64,000 nucleotides of DNA from RUG12461 sp045661345 (GCA_045661345.1 JAZRFM010000003.1:8512-72511), one strand, 5' to 3'. Positions 51,527-60,450 are shown, numbered from the stretch's first letter. The notes: generated by a model from the sequence alone, not told the origin. Translations and numbers: made by a program.

Positions 51527-52921
51527 ATGAAAAATAAGACCACTCTGCTTCGTTCCCTTCCGTTTTTGATCATGTGTGTCCTGACAGGGGTCTGCATCAT
51601 CGCTGCTGTGGCCAACGACGTTTTCCGGAGCGGTTATGATTTTCTCACCAATCTCATTAATCTTCTCGGCCTCATTTTTGTCACATTGCTGACCGGCTTT
51701 CTGTTGGCGAGAACCAAAGAAGTCAGCGTGCCCATGCGGTACTTTACCCTGTTTCTCCTGAATGTCTACGCCGCAGACTTCTTTTATGCCATCGTCACCA
51801 TCCTTTCCATGAAGCCCGGTCATAACGGCCTGATCACGATCTTCTACACCCTGAGCAGTTTTTTCTCCATGGCACTCTTTCTGACCATGTGGCTTTATCA
51901 GAAACAGTTTATGAAAGCAACGACCATCACCCGTACCGTCACCATCCTCATTACCCTTACCCTGCTCCTGTACGTCGTTCTCCTCATCGTCAACCTGTTC
52001 CGCCCGATCCTTTTTCTGTACACGGAGGCAGGACTTTTTTCCCCTCCCGTGGTGGATTATTTCAGTATATTCGCTGATATCTTCTGTCTCGCGCTATTGA
52101 GTATCGCCACTTTTTCTTCTCCCATGAGTCTGAGCCGGAAGTTTTCTTACTTAAGCTGCATTTTTATGCCGGTTCTGTTTGTGGTTCTTGCCTTCAATCA
52201 GGAGCTGATGAGAAGAAATATCTACCTGTGGGGGGTTGTGATCACCACCGTCCTGCTGCCGCTGTGCCTCATTTTCTACAATATTCATTACAAGCTGGAA
52301 GAAGATGTCCTGCGGCATGAAAAGGAGCAGATCGAGCTTCAGGTCTCTGCCATGATCTCTCAAATGCAGCCGCATTTCCTGTACAATTCCCTGGCGGTGA
52401 TCGAGGCACTCTGCGAAGAGGATCCGCATCTGGCCGCAGAGGCCACCAATACCTTTTCCAGCTACCTGCGGGAAAACATGAATTTTGCCGATAAGCGCAG
52501 TCCCATCTCATTCTCGGAGGAGCTGAGCCACATCAAAACCTACGTCTGGCTTGAAATGCTGCGTTTTTCAAACAGATTAAAGGTCGAATACGATATCGGC
52601 TGTACCTCTTTTCCGGTTCCGGCGCTGTCTGTACAGCCCATGGTGGAAAACGCGATCAAGCATGGCATCTGCAAATCCCGATCCGGCGGAACGGTCAGGA
52701 TCTGTTCCTTTGAAACGGAGCAGGATTACGCTGTTACGGTATCCGACAACGGCACCGGATTTGATGTAAAAAAAGCCCCTGACGACGGACAGATGCATCT
52801 GGGTATCAAAAACACCCGTTATCGTATCCGGGAAATGGTAGGGGGCAGCCTTTTCATTGAAAGCACCCCCGGAAAGGGGACCACGGTCACCATCAGAATC
52901 CCGAAAACAGCACAGCCGTAA
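51527..52921 (+). CDS. LytS/YehU-type sensor histidine kinase (orphan)
   Basis: 464 residues. Seven or eight membrane helices (about 10-252) without a large outer domain, then a His_kinase (PF06580-type) domain with His283 (ISQMQPHFLYNSLAVIEAL) and an HATPase with MVENAIKHGI, VSDNGTGFD and TPGKGTTVTI. GGAGG lies before the ATG. Kinases of this type usually pair with LytTR regulators; none is adjacent. The SARP regulator at 44943 is the only nearby orphan, and a shared promoter repeat supports pairing. Divergent from the ABC exporter. Confidence 0.9.
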   Translation: MKNKTTLLRSLPFLIMCVLTGVCIIAAVANDVFRSGYDFLTNLINLLGLIFVTLLTGFLLARTKEVSVPMRYFTLFLLNVYAADFFYAIVTILSMKPGHNGLITIFYTLSSFFSMALFLTMWLYQKQFMKATTITRTVTILITLTLLLYVVLLIVNLFRPILFLYTEAGLFSPPVVDYFSIFADIFCLALLSIATFSSPMSLSRKFSYLSCIFMPVLFVVLAFNQELMRRNIYLWGVVITTVLLPLCLIFYNIHYKLEEDVLRHEKEQIELQVSAMISQMQPHFLYNSLAVIEALCEEDPHLAAEATNTFSSYLRENMNFADKRSPISFSEELSHIKTYVWLEMLRFSNRLKVEYDIGCTSFPVPALSVQPMVENAIKHGICKSRSGGTVRICSFETEQDYAVTVSDNGTGFDVKKAPDDGQMHLGIKNTRYRIREMVGGSLFIESTPGKGTTVTIRIPKTAQP

Positions 52922-52975
52922 GGCGTCTCCGGGCAGCCGCCGGCCCCTTCCGTACCGGATATTTCGTTTCCCCTC

Positions 52976-53004
52976 TTGCATGTGGAGAGGGTACATTGTA
53001 AAAT
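52976..53004 (+). promoter_or_regulatory. Promoter of the second HdeD-like gene
   Basis: TTGCAT (52976-52981), 17-base spacer, TAAAAT (52999-53004). The start would be about 35 bases before the ATG at 53046. Confidence 0.65.
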
Positions 53005-53045
53005 AGTAGGCGAATTTCAGATTTTATATTTTTAAGGAGGTAGTT

Positions 53046-53567
53046 ATGACAGTATTGACAGTTATTCTGGGTGTAATCCTGATCATCGGCGGAATCTGTT
53101 GTATATTCACTCCATTCGCCACATTTCTGGCTGCGGGGTATATCATCGGAATCATGCTTTTCATTTACGGTGTCATCTCGTTGATCCGGGCCATCCACGC
53201 CAAGGCCGGCGCATTCGCCTACATCACTTCCATTTTGGCGATTGTCGTTGGTTTTATTGCGATATTCCGTCCGGGCGGAACCCTTGTAATCGACTCCCTG
53301 ATCCTGATCTTTATGGCGGTCTGGTTCCTGGTGCAGGGCGTGATCAGTCTGATCATGTCGATTAAGAACCGGAAGGAGATTCCCTCCTGGGGACTCGGCG
53401 TCGCAGCGGGTATTTTCGGTATCGTGGCAGGGATCATCTGCTTTATCAATCCCTTTGTACAGGCCTTCGCAGTGGGTATTCTGATTGCCATCTTCCTGAT
53501 CGAATGCGGATTCAGTCTGATCACCTTCGGCAGCATTTTCGGCGGAGGAAAACCCAAAGGGGCGTAA
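53046..53567 (+). CDS. HdeD/DUF308-family membrane protein (second copy)
   Basis: 173 residues, six membrane helices in three internally similar hairpins (VILGVILIIGGICCIFTP; ILAIVVGFIAIFRPGG; GIFGIVAGIICFINPF). AAGGAGG precedes the ATG. Stress-linked family of unknown mechanism. Own promoter and a strong terminator make it monocistronic. It is more compact than the paralogue at 42436 and has no long tail. Confidence 0.87.
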   Translation: MTVLTVILGVILIIGGICCIFTPFATFLAAGYIIGIMLFIYGVISLIRAIHAKAGAFAYITSILAIVVGFIAIFRPGGTLVIDSLILIFMAVWFLVQGVISLIMSIKNRKEIPSWGLGVAAGIFGIVAGIICFINPFVQAFAVGILIAIFLIECGFSLITFGSIFGGGKPKGA

Positions 53568-53592
53568 GCGCAGCGACGTGATGCGCTTACAA

Positions 53593-53632
53593 AACGAAAA
53601 AAAGCCGGCATCAAAGCCGGCTTTTTTTCGTT
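53593..53632. terminator. Bidirectional terminator between the HdeD-like and lysA-like genes
   Basis: Perfect 17-base stem (53593-53609 with 53616-53632, core AAAGCCGGC/GCCGGCTTT) with A and T tracts on the two sides, serving both convergent genes. Confidence 0.93.
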
Positions 53633-53650
53633 CAGGATTCCCAGGATCCG

Positions 53651-54916
53651 TTACAGCTCCTGGTAAATATCAAAACCATCCAGCGTCGCAAAATAATCCT
53701 TCGGTGTTTCTCTCCGCCGGATCAGCTGCACGCTTTTGTCTTCCTTCAGCAGGAGCTCCGCGCTCTTCAGCTTGCCGTTGTAATTGTAGCCCATGGAATA
53801 ACCGTGGGCACCGGTATCATGGATCACCAGCACATCCCCGATCTCGATCTTCGGCAGCATTCTGTCGATGGCAAACTTGTCATTGTTTTCGCAAAGGGAG
53901 CCGGTCACATCATAAAGGTGATCGCACTCCTCCTGCTCTTTTCCCAGTACCGTGATATGGTGGTAGGCACCGTAGATCGCCGGCCGCATGAGGTCAACCG
54001 CACAGGCATCCACGCCGATGTAGTTTTTGTAGATCGATTTCCTGTGAATCGCCGTCGTGACAAGGCATCCGTACGGCCCGCTCATAAAACGTCCCATCTC
54101 GGTATAGATCGAGACATCCCCCATGCCGGCAGGAATGAGGATCTCCTGATATGCCTTCTTCACGCCGGCACCGATGACGCGGATATCGTTGGGGGTCTGC
54201 TCCGGAAGATACGCAATCCCCACGCCTCCGGACAGATTAATGAAGGTGATCTTGCATCCCGTCGCTTCCTGCAGCTCCACCGCAAGTTCAAAAAGGGTTC
54301 TGGCCAGGAGCGGATAATAATCGTTTGTCACCGTATTGCTGACCAGAAAGGAGTGCAGCCCGAACCGTTTCACGCCCTTTTCCTTCAGCTTCTTAAATCC
54401 CTCGAAAAGCTGTGCCTTCGTAAAGCCGTACTTGGAGTCCCCGGGGTTATCCATGATGCCGTTGCTGATCTCGTAAACGCCGCCGGGATTGTAGCGGCAG
54501 CTGACGGTTTCCGGGAGGGGTCCCACCTGCTCCTCAAAAAAATCAATGTGGGTGATATCGTCAAAGTTGATCACTGCACCGATTTCGTTTGCCAGCCGAA
54601 ACTCGGATGCCGGCGTATCGTTGGATGAAAACATGATCTCCTCCGGTGCGTAGTGCAGTGCTTTTGCCAGCATCAGCTCCGTCTCGGAGGCACAGTCACA
54701 GCCGAATCCGTATTCCTGAAAGATCTTCAGAATGAAGGGATTCGGGAGGGCCTTGATGGCAAAGTACTCACGGAATCCCGGATTCCAGGAAAAGGCTTCC
54801 TTCACCGCCTCGCAGTTTCTCCGGAGTCCGGCTTCATCATACAAATGAAACGGCGTCGGATACGTTTTTTTGATCTCGTCGATCTGCTCTTTTGTCACAA
54901 AAGTTGTCTTTTTCAT
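53651..54916 (-). CDS. lysA: Diaminopimelate decarboxylase-family PLP enzyme
   Basis: 421 residues from the ATG at 54916 (GGGAG four bases upstream). Fold III decarboxylase: PLP Lys55 in REYFAIKALPNP, GCDCASETELMLA, His in FGLHSFLVSN, glycine loop LSGGVGIAYLP, substrate-site Cys in DVTGSLCENNDKF and Tyr in GAHGYSMGYNYNGK. It should make lysine from meso-diaminopimelate. The usual HIGSQ is replaced by LHSFLVSN, and the sequence is a divergent LysA subgroup, so another substrate of the same family cannot be excluded. Monocistronic. Confidence 0.82.
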   Translation of the reverse strand: MKKTTFVTKEQIDEIKKTYPTPFHLYDEAGLRRNCEAVKEAFSWNPGFREYFAIKALPNPFILKIFQEYGFGCDCASETELMLAKALHYAPEEIMFSSNDTPASEFRLANEIGAVINFDDITHIDFFEEQVGPLPETVSCRYNPGGVYEISNGIMDNPGDSKYGFTKAQLFEGFKKLKEKGVKRFGLHSFLVSNTVTNDYYPLLARTLFELAVELQEATGCKITFINLSGGVGIAYLPEQTPNDIRVIGAGVKKAYQEILIPAGMGDVSIYTEMGRFMSGPYGCLVTTAIHRKSIYKNYIGVDACAVDLMRPAIYGAYHHITVLGKEQEECDHLYDVTGSLCENNDKFAIDRMLPKIEIGDVLVIHDTGAHGYSMGYNYNGKLKSAELLLKEDKSVQLIRRRETPKDYFATLDGFDIYQEL

Positions 54917-54963
54917 AAGTCTCCCATCAGGCAAATCTGCTTTCTTTTTTTCGGATTGTATTC

Positions 54964-54969
54964 TATAAT
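54964..54969 (+). promoter_or_regulatory. Possible -10 box of the transglycosylase gene
   Basis: TATAAT at 54964-54969, 41 bases before the ATG; the matching -35 (TTTCTT, 54941-54946) is weak. Confidence 0.4.
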
Positions 54970-55010
54970 GAGGAAGAAAGTCGTGTCAAGTGATTTTGAG
55001 TGAGGACATT

Positions 55011-55760
55011 ATGGCGATCACGGTAAAACAGATCCAGTCATTCGATCCCGTCAGCGGTGCAGCGACAGGTACCGTACAGGAGTCCGGCGGCGATTCTTTC
55101 GCGGAATATCTGAAGGCCGGCTCAAAAACCCTGAAGGACATCTTTACGGAAGCCTCCGAAAAATACCATGTCCCCTTTTCTCTTCTGACCGCTGTCGGTA
55201 TGCAGGAGTCCTCCTTTCGTGCGGATGCCGTCAGCAAAGCCGGAGCCCAGGGGATCATGCAGCTGATGCCCAAGACCGCCGCCGGGCTCGGTGTCACGGA
55301 TTCCTTTGATCCGGAGCAAAACATCAACGGCGGCGCCAAATACCTCCGGGAAATGCTGGATAAATACAACGGCAATATTTCCTTCGCCCTTGCCGCCTAT
55401 AACGCAGGCAGCAACAACGTGGATAAATACGGCGGGATCCCGCCCTTTAAAGAAACCCAGAATTACGTGGAAAAAGTGCTGGGCTATATGAACACCGGTG
55501 TGACGATGCCGGACGGCACTGTGACCAAAGGGACGCCCGTATCATCCACCTCTCCCGGCGAAGAGGAGATCAATACCGCCTCCCCGGTGAACGACAACAG
55601 CTTTTCCGCGAAGCTGAGATCTTTGTTATTCTCTTACAACGATTACATGAAATTTATCGAGCTCTACCTGCAGCTCATGGCTACACGTCACGAAAAGACG
55701 CAGGATCACACGGATTCTGCTGCACATAGTCTCTTTTCGAACGGGTCCAGGCTCATATAA
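55011..55760 (+). CDS. Lytic transglycosylase, SLT domain
   Basis: 249 residues from the ATG at 55011 (GAGG five bases upstream). Residues about 45-155 are a Slt70/MltE-type domain: catalytic Glu in GMQESSFRADAVSKAGA, then QGIMQLMPKTAAGLGV, NINGGAKYLREMLDKYNGN and LAAYNAGSNNV. It cleaves peptidoglycan between MurNAc and GlcNAc. There is no signal peptide, which is common for phage-like or flagellar-type transglycosylases; export may be non-classical. The C-terminal tail (from 165) is low complexity. No phage or flagellar genes are adjacent. Confidence 0.88.
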   Translation: MAITVKQIQSFDPVSGAATGTVQESGGDSFAEYLKAGSKTLKDIFTEASEKYHVPFSLLTAVGMQESSFRADAVSKAGAQGIMQLMPKTAAGLGVTDSFDPEQNINGGAKYLREMLDKYNGNISFALAAYNAGSNNVDKYGGIPPFKETQNYVEKVLGYMNTGVTMPDGTVTKGTPVSSTSPGEEEINTASPVNDNSFSAKLRSLLFSYNDYMKFIELYLQLMATRHEKTQDHTDSAAHSLFSNGSRLI

Positions 55761-55837
55761 ACCAAAGCAATCCGATCTGATCTGTATGGCTAACGCGTGC
55801 TGCTTCGGACCGGCAATATCAGAGGAGGGATTTTATC

Positions 55838-56221
55838 ATGGAAAACAAAACAAAGGAAAGCCTGATCCAGGAGCTGTACAAGACTGCTACCGGCTCGGAG
55901 TTCAGAAAAGACACCGGCACTTCCCGGTATGTGGCGCGTACCAACACCCTTTCCGGCAATCCGCAGGACTACGAAGACGACGAGGAGCTGGCCCGCCAGA
56001 AGCGCACGGAGATCACCATGCAAAAAGAAGAATACTACGAGATCACCACGCAGAAATGCCGTTGTGCCGTCGTAAAAGCAGACCTCCATCTCGGAGATAC
56101 CCTTGTGATCCGTGAGCTGGACGGCTTCACACAGACCGGTACTTTTCTTGTAAAGAATCTTTCCCATATCATCCGCGGTCCCGGCCTGCAGGAGGGATAC
56201 TGCATCGCCTGCTGGGAGTAA
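55838..56221 (+). CDS. DUF3850/ASCH-like small protein
   Basis: 127 residues. The C-terminal 65 (EEYYEITTQKCRCAVVKADL, LGDTLVIRELDG, IRGPGLQEGYCIACWE) follow the PUA-like DUF3850 pattern, a putative RNA-binding fold. The N-terminal 60 residues are charged and probably disordered (YEDDEELARQKRTEI). GAGGAGGG lies before the ATG, with a terminator just after the stop. The function is not known. Confidence 0.65.
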   Translation: MENKTKESLIQELYKTATGSEFRKDTGTSRYVARTNTLSGNPQDYEDDEELARQKRTEITMQKEEYYEITTQKCRCAVVKADLHLGDTLVIRELDGFTQTGTFLVKNLSHIIRGPGLQEGYCIACWE

Positions 56222-56242
56222 AGAGACACCTGTGATACGTCA

Positions 56243-56274
56243 AAAAAAAGAGGAGCAAAAGCTCCTCTTTTTTT
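56243..56274. terminator. Bidirectional intrinsic terminator
   Basis: Stem AAAAAAGAGGAGC (56244-56256) with GCTCCTCTTTTTT (56261-56273), AAAA loop, A and T tracts on each side. It ends the DUF3850-like gene and the minus-strand gene at 56297. Confidence 0.93.
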
Positions 56275-56296
56275 GATTCTGAAATCATCTCTCCCC

Positions 56297-56776
56297 TCAC
56301 GCCTGACGAATCATCCTGATCCTCTGCTGCGAGATGGGGATCTTGCACTCGTGCGCCGTCATCATGCGACGATACTCTCCCGCGGAAACAAGGCTCTTTG
56401 CGCCGTTCTTTTTCAGCATCACGTTCTTCCCGTGATCCTGCGCAAAGACCGGTTCATACTCATCCAGAATCCGCTTCAGCAGCCTGATCGCCGTGATGAT
56501 ATTTTCTTCACTCAGCTCGTTGCCGTAGACAGCCATGCCGGCGAGACTTGTCACCGCCCCCTCCGGATCCTCCAGTAGGATCTGAATCATGTCCTTTTCA
56601 CTGAGAAACGTAATCCGAATGTCTTTTTCGATCAGCCGGAACTTCAGCCAAAAGCGACCGTACTGCCCGTATTCGGTTTTTCTCTCCAGAAATTCCGCTG
56701 CACTGCCAAAGAACTCTTCAAACGCTTCCCTTACAACATCACTCATGTCATCATAGTAAAACGTCCGATCTGACAT
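56297..56776 (-). CDS. Hypothetical soluble protein
   Basis: 159 residues from the ATG at 56776, chosen for the AAGGGGGTG site before it; the frame extends to 56869 without support. Begins MSDRTFYYDDMSDVVREAF, mixed alpha/beta, no membrane helix; ends with a basic segment (IPISQQRIRMIRQA). No family recognised. AT-rich DNA with the inverted repeat TACATAA-N10-TTATGTA (56898-56921) lies upstream. Monocistronic. Confidence 0.6.
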   Translation of the reverse strand: MSDRTFYYDDMSDVVREAFEEFFGSAAEFLERKTEYGQYGRFWLKFRLIEKDIRITFLSEKDMIQILLEDPEGAVTSLAGMAVYGNELSEENIITAIRLLKRILDEYEPVFAQDHGKNVMLKKNGAKSLVSAGEYRRMMTAHECKIPISQQRIRMIRQA

Positions 56777-56963
56777 ACGCGTCACCCCCTTGTGACCTTC
56801 CCCTTTTCCTTTCTCCTTTTCCGACTTCCTGTCGCGGAAACACATTCCCCCGCTTATTATATGATACATTCTATTGTCGGACTTTTCAAGTCAAAATTAC
56901 ATAATTATCAATTTTTATGTAGTACTTTGGAACTAATTTCAGACTTCTTAATCGTTTTCGTGC
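56777..56963. other. AT-rich intergenic stretch upstream of 56776
   Basis: Holds TATAAT (minus, about 56863-56858), a 7-base inverted repeat TACATAA/TTATGTA and otherwise no coding signal. The promoter of the 56297-56776 gene must lie here but its -35 is unclear. Confidence 0.4.
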
Positions 56964-57003
56964 AAAAAAAGAACCGGTCGAAATCCTGCTTTCGTCCCGG
57001 TTC
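56964..57003 (-). terminator. Intrinsic terminator of rpmF
   Basis: Stem GAACCGG (56971-56977) with CCGGTTC (56997-57003), followed on the minus strand by a T7 run (56970-56964). Confidence 0.8.
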
Positions 57004-57038
57004 GATTTCTCTGTCAAAAATAGCGACTGCTATCCCGC

Positions 57039-57218
57039 TTACTCCTGCGGAATGATCTCCTTCTTGTTGTACGTACCGCAGTTCTTGCATACACGATGCG
57101 GAACCATGAGTTCTCCGCACTTGCTGCACTTCACCAGTGTCGGTGCCGCCATTTTCCAGTTCGCTCTTCTCTGGTCGCGTCTTCCCTTGGATGATTTATT
57201 CTTAGGACAGATTGACAT
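57039..57218 (-). CDS. rpmF: 50S ribosomal protein L32
   Basis: 59 residues from the ATG at 57218, preceded by GGAGGTGG. MSICPKNKSSKGRRDQRRAN is the L32 signature and the zinc ribbon KCSKCG...CKNCG is complete (four Cys). Full family length. It has its own consensus promoter and terminator; many relatives keep rpmF next to DUF177 (yceD) or plsX, which are not present here. Confidence 0.97.
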   Translation of the reverse strand: MSICPKNKSSKGRRDQRRANWKMAAPTLVKCSKCGELMVPHRVCKNCGTYNKKEIIPQE

Positions 57219-57281
57219 CGTTTCCACCTCCTCTGTCAGCCATGATTCTCTTCCTGCGGTGATGGTCAACCGCACTTTTCG

Positions 57282-57310
57282 ATTATACAGATTGAAAACT
57301 GCTTTGTCAA
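57282..57310 (-). promoter_or_regulatory. Consensus promoter of rpmF
   Basis: On the minus strand TTGACA (57310-57305), a 17-base spacer and TATAAT (57287-57282), a perfect sigma-A promoter. It begins inside the gap directly after the ackA stop. Confidence 0.95.
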
Positions 57311-57319
57311 CACGTTTTT

Positions 57320-58504
57320 TTAGATCAGTGCGACGGTTTCTCTGCAGATGGCAAGCTCCTCATTCGTTGCCACCACAACCACTTTGACCCTGGAGTCAGG
57401 CGTGGAGATTGCAAAATAATCCTCTCCCCGCTTTTCATTCGCTTTTTCATCCATCGTGATCCCGAGATAGCCGAGATAGCTGAGCACCTGTCTCCGGACG
57501 ATGGCTGTGTTTTCTCCGATACCGGCCGTAAAGGCAATGACATCCACGCCATTCATGGCGGCCGTGTAGGCTCCCACGTATTTTGCGACACGATAGCTGA
57601 AGGCCTCGATAGCGAGCAGTGCCCGTTCGTTGCCGCTCTCTGCTGCCGCCTCCAGGTCACGGAAATCGGAAGATACGCCGGAGATCCCCTCCACACCGGA
57701 TTGTTTATTCAGGACACTCATGACCCCCGCCAGATCCAGTCCCTCTTTCTGTGCGATAAATTCCATGATGGAAGGATCGATATCACCGGAACGGGTCCCC
57801 ATGATCAACCCCTCGAGGGGAGTCAGACCCATGGAGGTGTCAACGGATTTTCCCGCATTCACGGCACAGATGCTGGCTCCGTTGCCGAGATGGCAGACGA
57901 TCGTCTTCAGATCCTGTCGTCCCTCGGTCTTTGCGACCAGCTTGGAAACAAAGCTGTGGCTCGTCCCGTGGAAGCCGTAGCGACGCACCTTGTACTTTTC
58001 ATAGTATTCATAGGGCAGCCCGTAGATATACGCTCTCTCCGGCATCGTCTGATGGAACGCCGTATCAAAAACGCCGACCATGGGCACCTCCGGCATCAGC
58101 TCCCTGCAGGCACGGATCCCGATGAGATTTGCCGGATTGTGAAGCGGCGCCAGATCATTGCAATCCTCTACAGCCTTCAGCACCTCCTCTGTCAGCACCA
58201 CGGAATCCGCAAACTTCTCTCCGCCGTGCACCACCCGGTGTCCGACGGCGCCGATCTCTTTCAGACTTTCGATACAGCCGGTGGCCGGATTTGCGATGGC
58301 ATCCAGCACCATCCGGATCGCTTCCTTATGGGTCGGCATCGCCGCATCCGTCGTCTCCTTCTCCGCGCCGGTCTTTTGATACACCAGCCTCCCGTCAATG
58401 CCGATCCGCTCGCACAGTCCTTTCGCCAGAACCTCCTCAGACTTCGAATCGATCACCTGATACTTCAGGGAGGAACTTCCACAGTTAATTACCAGTACTT
58501 TCAT
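57320..58504 (-). CDS. ackA: Acetate kinase
   Basis: 394 residues, full length. MKVLVINCGSSSLKYQVID opens the ASKHA fold; also GHRVVHGGEKF, FDTAFHQTMPERAY, RRYGFHGTSH, HLGNGASICA and FTAGIGENTA. It interconverts acetyl phosphate and acetate with ATP formation in fermentation. Its usual partner pta is not adjacent; instead it lies 18 bases after an EAL gene, with which it is probably co-transcribed. Nearby tmcAL also consumes acetate. Confidence 0.97.
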   Translation of the reverse strand: MKVLVINCGSSSLKYQVIDSKSEEVLAKGLCERIGIDGRLVYQKTGAEKETTDAAMPTHKEAIRMVLDAIANPATGCIESLKEIGAVGHRVVHGGEKFADSVVLTEEVLKAVEDCNDLAPLHNPANLIGIRACRELMPEVPMVGVFDTAFHQTMPERAYIYGLPYEYYEKYKVRRYGFHGTSHSFVSKLVAKTEGRQDLKTIVCHLGNGASICAVNAGKSVDTSMGLTPLEGLIMGTRSGDIDPSIMEFIAQKEGLDLAGVMSVLNKQSGVEGISGVSSDFRDLEAAAESGNERALLAIEAFSYRVAKYVGAYTAAMNGVDVIAFTAGIGENTAIVRRQVLSYLGYLGITMDEKANEKRGEDYFAISTPDSRVKVVVVATNEELAICRETVALI

Positions 58505-58522
58505 TTCCTTGTCTCTCCTTTT

Positions 58523-60430
58523 CTATTTATTTGCGGCCCGCTGCGGAAAATATCCTTTCAGTTCTTCGATGGGCAGCGGTTTCGCATATTTGAATCCCTG
58601 GATAAAATCAAAGCCGCGGTTGATGCTGTATTCGGACTGCTCCTCCGTCTCCACACCCTCCACCAGCATCACCTTATCACTTTCCTTTAATACATCCACC
58701 ATGGTCGTCACAATGGAATCCATTGCCTTATCCGACATGCCTTTGTACAGCATGCTCTTATCAAACTTGATGGTCTCAAAGGGGCAGGTAAGGATCCGCT
58801 CCAGATTGGAGTAGCCGGTGCCGAAATCATCCAGATAAAACATGATCCCGGCATTGTTCATCTTCTCCATGTTGTAGAGCACCGCATCATACTGGTCGCC
58901 CATGGAGCTCTCCGTGATCTCGAAGCGGACATGTTTATGATCGATCCCGCTTTGATCGATGATCTCCAGAAGATCCGTATGCAGATTTTTGTCCATGAAC
59001 TCCAGTGCGGAGCAATTGATGGTAATACCGTCAAAGTCATGCTCCCGCTCAAGCTCCTTCACCGCATCGCAGACCTTATGAAGCATGACGCGTGTCAGGT
59101 CATGGATCGCGCCGATCTGTTCCGCCAGGGGGATAAAATCCTTTGGCTGAACGATCTTCTCTCCCACCTGAAGGCGCATCAGGGACTCCGCCGTACGGAA
59201 GGTATCGGTCCTGACACTGTAGATCGGCTGCGCATAGCAGAGCACCCGGGAATCCTGGATGTCCTTGCGGTCTCTGATCTCTTCCAAAGTTTCTCTGACC
59301 TTCTGCTGCTCAATGAAACGTGTAAACACCGTGTTTGTCACCACGAAGCATTCACTTTTTCGCTCCGGACTGAGCCGGTCTTTGGAAAAGGACCATAAAG
59401 CATAAATCCTGAGAAGATTATCCAGACCATCAAATCGCCGGATTGTCACAATCTTGTAGTAGGACTGGTACTTTCCGAAATGGTTGATCCCTTCCATGGC
59501 GTCCAGAATCGCATCCAGTTTTTCTTTCCTGTCCGCATCATTTTCAATCGTCGTGGTCAGTGCAAAGGTGCTGTCATACATCTGGTAGATATGGATGGTG
59601 CGGGCGACACGCTCTACGCGCTGGCATACATCAATTCTCACGTTGCGGATGGTTTCTTCGCCGTTCAGATAGTACTGTTTTCTCAGCTGCGGAAACTCCG
59701 CAAACATGATCATGAAATCCTTCTTCCCTTTGAGAAGCCGGGTAAGCTCCGTGTTCAGGGAATCCAGGTTCATCGTCCCCGTCATCTCATTATAGGGATT
59801 GCTGTGAAACAGAATGTAAAATAAGGTCAACGGAATGACGTGGGACAGGCTGAGGTAGATCCACTGTCTGGAAAAGCACTGTGACACCAGGATCAGCAGC
59901 TCCACCGGCACAAAGATCAGAAAAGACAGTCTGACAATCCGCGATGTATGCTTCACCCTCCGGCCGATTACGATCACAGTCAGTATCACACAAAGCACGC
60001 CCAACGTCGCAACGAAATGCGTCATGGAGAGCGCATCCCGGATATTCAGTCTCCCGTTCAGATACGCTATCAATGCGGAAACATAAAGCACCACACCGAA
60101 GAGATTTGCTGTCACGATGGTTCTCTTATGGAAAAACTGATCATTGGACGTCAGGGTAGACATGTAGGAGAACAGGAGCCCCGCAATCACAAGATGCCCC
60201 ATCATGAAAAGGCCGCCGGTCAACGCCGGGATGGAGGGCGGAACCTTATCTCCCATAGACGGCCATACTGTCTGGAGAATGGTCAGGATCGATACAGATA
60301 AAGAAGCGATGGTGGCAGAAAAAAGAATCGTATAGGTGAATGTCTTCCGCGGCTTCGTATACAGCATAAAAAACAGCAGCAAGGCTGCTATCAAGGTGCT
60401 CGCATACTCTGTGATAATCACATAGTTCAT
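58523..60430 (-). CDS. Membrane EAL-domain c-di-GMP phosphodiesterase with degenerate GGDEF
   Basis: 635 residues. Six to seven membrane helices (1-208), a degenerate GGDEF fold (about 215-370) in which the motif region reads QMYDSTFAL, and an EAL domain (about 390-630). EAL is ESL (415-417) with the Glu kept; the rest of the site is intact: Asn in TINCSALEF, Glu in RFEITESS, Asp-Asp in YLDDFGTGYSN, Lys and Asp in IKFDKSML, Glu in LVEGVETEEQ, Gln in FIQGF. It should hydrolyse c-di-GMP. A near-consensus promoter precedes it and ackA follows. Confidence 0.87.
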   Translation of the reverse strand: MNYVIITEYASTLIAALLLFFMLYTKPRKTFTYTILFSATIASLSVSILTILQTVWPSMGDKVPPSIPALTGGLFMMGHLVIAGLLFSYMSTLTSNDQFFHKRTIVTANLFGVVLYVSALIAYLNGRLNIRDALSMTHFVATLGVLCVILTVIVIGRRVKHTSRIVRLSFLIFVPVELLILVSQCFSRQWIYLSLSHVIPLTLFYILFHSNPYNEMTGTMNLDSLNTELTRLLKGKKDFMIMFAEFPQLRKQYYLNGEETIRNVRIDVCQRVERVARTIHIYQMYDSTFALTTTIENDADRKEKLDAILDAMEGINHFGKYQSYYKIVTIRRFDGLDNLLRIYALWSFSKDRLSPERKSECFVVTNTVFTRFIEQQKVRETLEEIRDRKDIQDSRVLCYAQPIYSVRTDTFRTAESLMRLQVGEKIVQPKDFIPLAEQIGAIHDLTRVMLHKVCDAVKELEREHDFDGITINCSALEFMDKNLHTDLLEIIDQSGIDHKHVRFEITESSMGDQYDAVLYNMEKMNNAGIMFYLDDFGTGYSNLERILTCPFETIKFDKSMLYKGMSDKAMDSIVTTMVDVLKESDKVMLVEGVETEEQSEYSINRGFDFIQGFKYAKPLPIEELKGYFPQRAANK

Positions 60431-60450
60431 TCCAAAAACCCCCGAATTTT

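Noticed and set aside
55011..55760. Prophage remnant indicated by the transglycosylase
   Set aside because: No other phage gene, attachment repeat or integrase nearby.
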